64,000 bases of DNA, taken from NCBI GenBank assembly GCA_918026815.1, contig CAKJVC010000198.1, forward strand, positions 124,001-188,000, given 5' to 3'. Source of the DNA: Chalara sp. BL73. Taxonomy: Eukaryota; Ascomycota; Leotiomycetes; Helotiales. Shown here piece by piece: positions 35,801-44,900 of the stretch. Numbering within the stretch: the stretch's first letter is position 1; each line of letters opens with the position of its first letter. A program made the translations under genes and the position numbers. The notes beneath the pieces are model-generated. The model was not told the origin of the DNA and ran no database searches. It saw only the letters and a list, made by a program, of their open reading frames with translations.

Positions 35801-38127
35801 TATACTGTGGCACAGCAGATACCTGATCCTGTGGGCCGTAGGTCTGCTTTAGCTCAAAGATACGCCAGATATTGGGTCCAGCTTGAACGAGCTTGGCTAC
35901 TCCGCGCTTGTCTCGCACAATTCGGGCTTTTGGAGCGAGTGTGTTGGGATCGGTGACGAATGCCATTGAAGTAAAATGCATTCCAGAGCGATTGAGAGCA
36001 GTAAGAAGGGATGTCGAGACGGGCCCAGTGGTGATCGAGCCCACATAACGCACTCCAGGATTAGGCGAGATATTGTCTTCCAACAACTCACATACCACAT
36101 CGATGTAGGGAAGTGTAATGTTGGTATTGTCACAGCTGAGGTCCATGTCTCCCAAATCTGGCCGCCGCTTGAATAACACGTCTTTTGCCACCTGGCTGGC
36201 GGGCTGACCGGGAGGCGGGTCTTTGTCGATGACCGTGCGCTCTCCAAGGTAATGAAGGGTATCTGCAACATACGCCGAGGCGCTATGGACAGTGCGGCAC
36301 TCGCTACAAGCACAGAAGTCTCCCATTTGAAACAAAGTCTTCAAGTTAGGGAATTCGGCGGCGACAGCTTGCAACTGAAGATTAGTTGGTGACAGAGCAG
36401 CAATTCTTGTCGCGCCGGTAGCCGCGGCCAAGTCAGCTGCACGGATGGAGGCACCAATTGCAATGTTGGTTGCTCGCTCAAATATCGAGCGTGTCGATTC
36501 TGCATCCATTGACGGCTGTGCTTCCAGCAATACTTTCTCAAACCGTTTTCTTCCCATGGCATGAATCTTAGATGAAGATTTTATACCAGCATCCATCATC
36601 GCTTTCACATGATTGAATTGTGGGGTGACCTTAAAAAGTCGTTGAAACGAGGACATCGTGAGCTTTGCCTGACGAAATGTCTCGCCATCGTCTGCACCTG
36701 ACTTCGGAAACAGGCTTTCAATATTGACCGTGGCAAGATCAAGTTCAGAATCACTTCGGATTTTGTCTAATAAAATACCTCGGGCTTCCCGGAAGGCTGA
36801 CTTATCTCTACTCAATGCTGCTGCAAATGCAGCTGTCGGATACTTCTTCTCCAGCTGGCTTCTGATAGCATTTTCAGCATTGTCAAGCTGAGGCACTTCC
36901 ATGCTGGTGTGACTTGAGAGCTTTTTAAGAGTTTGCTTCAAGTCATCAGGACGTATATCGAGCAGCTCCCGCTCGTCTTTCAGGGAGTGCTGCTTCACTA
37001 TGCTGCGCATCAAAGAGTCCGTAACATGGGGAAATATTGACGATGCTAATCCCGAAATATTGTGTCCAGAACCTGATGATTGGGCCGTTTCCTTATTTTC
37101 TGCCTGTGCATCTTTTGGCAATAAAGCATCTTGAAGTTGTTCAAAGGTTGATAAGAGATCGCCTTGGGCGTCTGTCGTTAGAGTATGAAGCAATTTATCG
37201 GCTTGGCCGGAAGCTATCATGAACTCAATCTTCTTTTCCACCGCAGCCGATCCTTGAGTGTCTCTATACTTTTGGGCTTCATCCTTCAATGAACTAAAGG
37301 ATTTGATGAATCCAGGTGCGGTCTTCAGGAGCTCTGGGGACACACGATGATTGGTGACTGCCGTCTTGACAGCAGAACTGAGAGAATCAGGAGATAACAA
37401 AGCAAGATCATAGATTAACGGCCGCACGGGAGTCGAAAGGTCGATTGTAAGAACGGGCAGTCCAGTAGAGCTGCTCAGATCGGTATTCAAGAGAGTGCCC
37501 TGCGCAAGGATAGCGTAGAAGAACTCGGGATGGACCTCAATCCGACTTAGCCATGTAGTTCCAACTTGGATGGAAAATAGGAAAACTTACCTGCTTGTGA
37601 ATCTCGCCTAGCCGAAATGCTACAACGATGTTGGTAATCAAGGAGGGATCGTGTCCGGTCTCGCCGGCCAAGAAAGTGATATCTCGATTCTTGTCATCTT
37701 CACACAGCTGGGCTGGGGATTTCAGGCCAGCACATTCAAGAAGCGGCTTTATGGCAGCCAAAACCGTCTGCAACTCTATTTTGACAGGTGGTTCTTTGGC
37801 CGGAACGGTGATATCGACCGTTGCTTCTACAGGAGCGTAGAAGACGATATCGGCGAGAGGCGTGGAATAGATTAGAGCGCCCTGCTGGTTTTTGACATCG
37901 AAACTCAGATCAGCACGGGATTTGTCTGCCCTACAATAGCCTTGGCTTGTGTATGATATTTTGTAAGTTCCATCGGGCTGTATCTTGGATTGCCCCAAGA
38001 CTCGCCGACTTCTTAAGTCGATGTCATTTGCGACGATGGTGCTATTCAGCAACGCCTCCCCGTTTGAGAACAGTACGCTGCCAGAGACCGAAGATATTTC
38101 AGGCTTAGGCTGTCCTGGTTGAGACAT
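29895..38127 (-). CDS. Tc toxin TcA-like subunit, intron-bearing, C-terminally truncated, three frame breaks
   Basis: About 2,700 codons in three exons: 38127-37591, 37535-30709 and 30653-29895. The two 55-nt introns have GTAAGT and GTAGGT donors and AG acceptors. In order: a transthyretin-like beta domain (about residues 10-110), alpha-helical ABC-toxin N-terminal region, VRP1/SpvA-type block with GDFCACSECRTVHSASAYVA, neuraminidase-like region, then the conserved NWELFFHGVYQV, AQSWYHHIFNP and NPFDPWAIAKTR blocks, and an Ala/Gly-rich pore region (IGGAGFGGSPTATVETGGD). In bacteria TcA is a pentameric receptor-binding injection channel. Homology stops after LASHE (about 30066). The last 56 residues are unrelated, so the TcB-binding domain is absent. 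The frame changes at a G5 run (35744-35748), at about 33500-33525 and at a T4 run (33221-33224). No signal peptide is visible. It is divergent from the TcB-TcC gene. Confidence 0.9.
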
Positions 38128-38372
38128 GGTCGCTGGGAGTCTGCTTGATAGGAACAAATTGGTGATCCTGTTGTACCTAGGCAATTGATGCAGGAATGAA
38201 GAGTTACCCTGAAATCTGGCGGGGTGAAGCTCAATGACAACTTGAGCAGAAGAAGAATTGGCCTTTACGACTACCCTTCTTCAAGCTGCATCATGAGGGG
38301 ACGAAGCTGAGCCATTTCTGACGCAGACGCGAAGCATTCGAGCAGGAGCAGAAGCAGGAGCGGCATGTATCT

Positions 38373-38394
38373 CCCCCCCCCCCCCCCCCCCCCC
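38373..38394 (+). repeat. C22 homopolymer tract
   Basis: Twenty-two consecutive C residues lie in the divergent promoter, 247 bp from the TcA start and 537 bp from the TcB-TcC start. G/C tracts of this length are rare, slip easily during replication and can form G-quadruplex or i-motif structures. The exact length is also prone to base-calling error. Confidence 0.9.
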
Positions 38395-38904
38395 ATGGCA
38401 AGAGCTGAGCTGGATGTTGCACCATGAGAGAGGGGTACTTCCACAGATGCTGGAAGATTGGCCCAGCGATAGAGTTGGGGCTGATCATTGGATGCACTTT
38501 TCCTCCCAAAAAACGGCCAACCGTCTCCCTTGTGGACGCCACACCTTCAGCTGCGGGGAAATCACAGCATCGACATGCACCACTCCCCTTGCAAAGGTGT
38601 CTAAGGTTACGGTACGGAGTACGAAGGTAAGGGCGCTGCACAGTCGGACGAGTTATTGTGTTTCAAGGCTGAGAGGGAAGATGCGATCGATGATCGGGTC
38701 AAGGAGCTCTGGTGTGTGTGGATGGTGGGTGTGAATGGGCCAACCCGTGTGAGTGAGAGATATCCCTCGTTCTGAAGACTCCCTTCTCCCGCGATCACGC
38801 ATCTTGGAGGGATACTCGAGTATACAGTACTCGTGCTCGCCTCCAGCCTGCCCTCATTTCTGTTACTGCAACCTGACACCAATTCTGGTCGCAAAAAGAA
38901 GGAA

Positions 38905-38928
38905 ATGCTCCAAAGCCCCGCAATCTGA
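38905..38928 (+). promoter_or_regulatory. Seven-codon uORF ending 2 nt before the TcB-TcC start
   Basis: ATG at 38905 opens a frame of seven codons (MLQSPAI) with TGA at 38926-38928. The main ATG follows after two bases. If transcription starts upstream of it, most ribosomes would meet this uORF first, and initiation at the toxin start would rely on leaky scanning or very short reinitiation. The effect is inferred; no leader has been mapped. Confidence 0.4.
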
Positions 38929-38930
38929 AT

Positions 38931-41900
38931 ATGGATGCACAATGGCAGAGCGACCGGCACGGCAACCCAGCCTTCGCCGACGGAGGTGGTGGTGATGGGC
39001 AGAGAAAAGGAGAAGCTGGTGCATCGTCAAAGAACAATCTCGACAACTTGTTTGCATCAGACCAGTCACCCGCGATCTCGCTGCCTAAGGGTGGAGGTGC
39101 AATCCGTGGCATGGGCGAGACGTTTGAAGCGAATCCAGCAACGGGAACGGGATCAATGTCAGTCCCCATCGCTCTCACCCCGGGCAGGTCAGGCTTTGGA
39201 CCCAAAATCTCGCTCTCGTACGACTCGGGGAGAGGAAATGGTCCCTTTGGCCTGGGTTGGGCTCTTTCGCTGCCTATGATCAGTCGCCGTACCGATCGGG
39301 GCCTTCCCCAATACAACGACGAGGATGATGTTTTTGTGCTCTCGGGAACCGAGGACTTGGTGCCAATCTCATCGAGCCACCGCAATCATCCGTTGTATGA
39401 ACCGGAGAGGGATGGCTATGCTATTCGTCGCTATTGCCCTCGTATCGAGGGAGCCTTTGCCAGAATCGAGAAGTGGACCAGCACCTCAGATGCATCTGAT
39501 GTATACTGGCGGTCAATCACAGCGGATAATGTGACGACTCTGTACGGCCGTGACTCTCGCTCGCGTGTCTATGACCCGGAAGCCCCAGCCCGTATTTTTC
39601 AATGGCTTATGTCAACCAGCTATGATAACCGTGGGAATGTCATTGTATACGACTACAAGGCGGAGGACAGCAGTGGAGTTCCAATCACAGTACATCATGA
39701 ACAATATCGGACGGACCTCCAGCGCTCTGCAAACAAGTATCTCAAGAGCATGCGTTATGGGAATCGTGTACCAAATCAATCACCAGAAACGACGGATGTT
39801 AGTGCCTGGATGTTTGAGGCTGTTCTTGACTACGGCGAGCATGATGAACTCGATCCCAAACCAAATGACGGAGGCTTATGGTCATATCGTCAGGACCCCT
39901 TCTCGGCCTTCCGGTCTACCTTTGAATTGCGGACATATCGCCTCTGCCGTCGGGTTTTGATGTTCCATCGCATTTCAACCGAACTCAACGAGCCAGTTAC
40001 ACTGGTGCGTTCTACAGAATTTGTTTACAATCAGAACGAGGCTATTTCGTTCCTCACCGCAGTTATTCAGTCCGGCCACGTTCGGCCCAGTATCAACAAT
40101 CCCTCTCACGGAGCTCCGTATATCACTCAGTCTCTCCCTCCAACGGAATTTGAATATCTAGCAGCGCCCACCTCAGATCAGGTTGCACAATTGCAAGTCC
40201 GCACTGTTGACCAAGAAAGCTTGGAGAGCTTACCGGTTGGAGTGGATGCAAAGAGAAATCGATGGGTGGATCTGGACGGGAACGGCCTACCCAGTGTTTT
40301 GACAGAGGAAGCAGACCAGTGGTACTACAAGCGAAACCAGAGTGCAAACAATGTCGTCCCTGCTGTTGACGGTATAGATAACAAGCGAGTGGATCCCAAG
40401 TTTGCCTCTTATGAGATCCTCTCCTCGAAACCGGGCACATTTAGCTTGTCTACAGGAGGCGCGATGTTCATGGATATTGATGGAGATGGCCTTGTTGACT
40501 TGGTGACTTGGGATGGGAATATCAAAGGCTACCACGCTCGATTGAGCGGCAAGATGAATCGGATGACCAACAACAAAGAAAGCACGTGGGATATCTTTCA
40601 GCACTTCCAGCAATGTCCTAATGTTAACATGAACGACCCCAGAATGTGTGTAGTCGATATCACAGGTGATGGGAGACCCGATCTAATGAAGGCTGAAGAT
40701 AACACTATTACCTGGTATCCTTCACTTGGACGCCGCGGTTTCGGGGCATCTCACATATTGTGCGGCAATGGTTCACACGGGCCACGAGTCTCATTCTCCA
40801 AGTTTGACACTCCTTTTTGCATGGCAGACATGAGCGGTGATGGCTTGCCTGATCTAGTTTGTGTCCAGCATGGGTGCGTATCCTACTGGCCTAATCTGGG
40901 TTACGGCTGTTTTGGATCCGAAGTCACCATGGACAATCCTCCTTTTCTGGATTCCTGCGACTCGTTTGACTACCTGCGAGTTCGACTTGCTGATATTGAT
41001 GGATCGGGTACGTCGGATCTGATCTATCTTACGCCCGATGGAGTCAAGATATACCGCAATAACTCCGGAAACAGCTGGGATAAAGAGCAGACTTTGTCAA
41101 TTTTCCCCTATTGCATCAACGATTACAACACTGTCGACGTAGTTGATTTGCTAGGCATCGGAACAGCTTGTGTTGTTTGGTCGTCCAGCCTCCTAGGAGA
41201 TACAAGTTCGCCGATGTTATACCTGGACTTGATGAATGGCAGAAAACCACACTTGCTTACCAGAGTAATAAATAACTTAGGAGCGGAAACCCAAATCCAC
41301 TATTCTCCCTCCACCTTCTTCTCCTTGAATGATGCGGCTGCTGGGAAGCCTTGGAAAACCCGACTTCCATTCCCTGTGCATTGCGTGGAGAGAGTTGTAT
41401 CGCGCGATCGAGTTAGTCGGAGTCGGTACGTCTCCAGGTTTGCATACCATCATGGCTGCTTTGATGGCTTCGAGAGAGAGTTTCGTGGATTTGGCGCAGT
41501 AGAACGATGGGACACCGAGGAGTATTTCCTCCTACCAGACGATGACGAAATGTTCAGTTCAGAATTCTCAAATCTTGACAAGGAGACTTTAGCTCCTCCC
41601 ATTCATACCAAGATGTGGTTCCATCCAGGCATTTATATAGACGAGAATGAGCTCAGTCGAGGTTTTGCCAGCGAATACTTTGGTGCTCCGGCATTAGACA
41701 GTTTTGGGTTTACCGATTTCGTCGATAGCTTGCTCCCGGACTCGTCTCTGCCACTTCCAGATGCTACTTTGACGGGAAGGGAGATGCGCGAAGCCTGTCG
41801 CGCTCTCAAAGGTCGTCTTGTGCGGCAGGAAATCTACTCTGATGATGCAATGGGCGAGGACGATCCAGACATCCAGGCTCAAGCCCTGATACCATACAGC

Positions 41901-44900
41901 GTCGCGGAGAGCAACTATTCCGTGGAACTAGTGCAGAGGCAGGAGGGGAACCATCATGCCGTTTTCTTTGCACATACTGCCGAGTCTTTGACACATATTC
42001 TTGACAGAAATCCTCGTGATCCCTGTACGAGCCACGAGTTCATTTTGCAAGTCGATAAATATGGCAATGTGCGTCGGAGATGCTCTGTCCGGTATGGTCG
42101 TAAAGACGGTCAAAGTCCTCTGTCAGGTGCGGATTTAACGGAACAACAAAGGATACATGTTACATACACGGAAACGGATTACACGAAAGATGTTGACACT
42201 TCTGATGCCTTCAGATTACCAAACTTATGCGAGATCCGTTCTTATGAAGTGACGGGGTTTGAGCCATCTGAGGAACGGTTCAGCATCAATGAATTTACAA
42301 AGAATAATTTCGCTCCGCTGAATAATCTTGTCAAGATATCTTTCGAGCAGCAACCAACGAACGGTATTGGTGAGAAGCGCCTTCTCGCTCATTCGAAGTC
42401 AGTGTACCGCAGTGACGACTTATCAACCCTCCTCCCACTTGGTGAGCTAGAGTCGAGAGCTATTGCTGGGAAAAGCTACAACCTTGCCTTCACACCCGGG
42501 CTGCTAGATCAAGTTTACAAGAGAAAGAAAGCGGATGGAACCGTGGTGGATCTACTCCCTAGTCCATCAGCTATCCTTGGCGGCCTTGAAGGGGGTTATG
42601 TCGACCTTGAAACTGATGATCATTGGTGGGTTCCGACTGGGCGAATGTATTTTCACCCTGATCCAACTGCTGATGCCGCAACTGAGCTGGCCCTGGCAAT
42701 CGATAATTTCTTTCTGCCTCGACGCATGACAGACATCTTCGGCAATAGCGCCACCATCGGTTATGATGATTACAAGCTTCTGGCTATCGAAACCGAAGAT
42801 GCAATTGGAAATAGGATAGAATGCATGAACGATTATCGGCTACTTCGTCCCAAACTACTCACTGATGCTAACGGAAACCAAGCTGAGGTCGCGTACGATG
42901 CTCTGGGCATGATAGTAGGTACTGCTGTCATGGGAAAGCCCGGTGAACATCTTGGAGATTCAGTTAGCACATTCAAGCCAGACTTAACACAAGACGAGAT
43001 CGACGAGTTCTTTGCAGATCCCAGTGGACCCTTAGCAAGAAGACTCCTCGGCAATGCAGGCACACGCTACATCTATGACATTGGCCGATTCTGGAGGGAA
43101 CCAGATAAGACCAAAAAGCTACCCTCCTTTACGGCAATGCTGGTAAGAGAGACCCATGCCAGTGATGTTGATGCTGAGCTGGGGCTTCGTGTAGCGTTAT
43201 CTTACTCCGACGGTTATGAGCGCGTTATCCAAACGAAAACTCAAGTTGATCCGGGGCCTTTGTTTGATGGTGGTCCTGTGGTCAATGATCGCTGGCTCGG
43301 TAGCGGATGGATAATATACAACAATAAGGGGTTCGCAGTGAGGAAGTTTGAGCCATTCTTTGACGACACGTTCGAGTACAAGCTTGACAAAAGAGTTGGC
43401 GTCAGTCCCATCGCCCTCTACGATCCGCTGGGACGTGTGGTAGGAAATATCAATCCAGATCATTCGTGGCGCAAAGTAGTCTTTACTCCCTGGGAAGTGC
43501 AAGCCTTCGATGCCAACGATACGGTGAAACTGGATCCGAAGTCTGATCCGGACGTTGGAAGATATGTTAAACAGCTTCCGGACAGCGACTATCTTCCAAC
43601 GTGGTACCAAGCGAGGATCACCGGAGGAAGAGGACCAGAAGCCAGAAATGCCGCCTTGAAAGCCGCTGTTCATGCAAACACACCAAGTAAAAGCTACATG
43701 GATTCTCTTGGGAGACCTTTTCTCAAGATCTCAGATAATGGCACGCAAGGCAAATTTGAGTCCCGAGTCGTATTGAATATTCAAGGGAAGCAGCTTGAAA
43801 TGAAAGACACGAAACAACGAATCGCTTCTCGCTTTGATTACGATATGCTTGGAAATGTTTTGCATCAGGCAACTATGGAGGGTGGAGAACGTTGGATGCT
43901 CAATAACGCGATAGGCAGCCGTTTGTTCTCGTGGAATTCCCGTAGCCTGAGATTTCACTCAACTTACGATACCCTTCATCGACCAGTGCTTTCACTGGTC
44001 CTCGACGAAGGGGCGACAGATGAGGTTGTAGTGAGACGTGTTGTCTTTGGGGATACCCTTGGTACAATTGACCCAAGTCTGAACCTAAGGAAGCAGCCAT
44101 TCCAGTTATTCGATGGGGCGGGAGTTATGACGACTATCGGATATGATTTCAAGGGAAACATGCTGGGATGCAAACGGCAGCTTGCAGAAGATTACAGGAA
44201 CAGATTGGATTGGTCACTTGGGACTTTGCCAATGGATGGGCCTGAATATCTTGTCTCAGAACAGTTCGATGCCTTCAACTGCAGAATATCATTCACTGCT
44301 CCCGACAATACCGTAGTCAAAATGACCTATGATAAGTCTGCTGCCCTACAAACTGTTTCTGCAAATCTTCGGGGAGAGAAAGAGCCTGGTGGTAATTCAA
44401 TCTGGACTCAGTTTGTGACAAGCATTGAGTATGACGCCAAAGGGCAGCGCAAGTCCATCACTTATGACAATAAAACGAGTTCGACGTACACTTATGATTC
44501 CGAAACCTTCCGTCTCACCCGCCTTGCTTCGATTGAGACTGGTTCCTCGGACTATTTCCAGGACCTCAACTATACATATGATGCGGCGGGGAACATCACC
44601 ACCATACGTGACGATGCTCAGCAGAGTATCTTCTTCCGTGGACAGAAAATAGACCCGAGTAACGAGTACACGTATGATGCCATATATCGCCTCATTGAAG
44701 CAACGGGGAGGGAGCACCTCGGCCAAAATATCAATCAACCTAACTTGCCAACTCCACCTACAGCATTCGATAAATTTCACACGAGGCTGGATCATCCTGG
44801 CAACTCCAATGCGATGGGTAGATATGTTGAGAGTTACGATTACGATTCTGCTGGTAATATCCTGGCCCTTCGTCATTCTGGCAGTCAACCAGAAAGTGCA

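Larger units (their letters stand above)
38128..38930. promoter_or_regulatory. Divergent promoter region of the Tc pair
   Basis: The 803-bp spacer between the TcA and TcB-TcC start codons presumably drives both genes. It contains a C22 tract (38373-38394) and, nearer the plus-strand gene, GAGTATACAGTAC at about 38817, a weak TATA-like site. A short upstream ORF precedes the plus-strand start. Open frames crossing the region are in several phases with simple composition and are not called. The arrangement implies co-expression of both subunits. Confidence 0.5.

Noticed and set aside
30637..37490. Treating the TcA breaks as separate bacterial-style genes (TcaA, TcaB and so on)
   Set aside because: Neighbouring pieces overlap or abut in different frames inside single conserved blocks, and none has its own start signal. 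One gene with frame breaks and introns fits better.
38291..38641. A minus-strand frame containing a poly-Gly run
   Set aside because: It arises from the C22 tract read on the other strand and has no other protein-like features.
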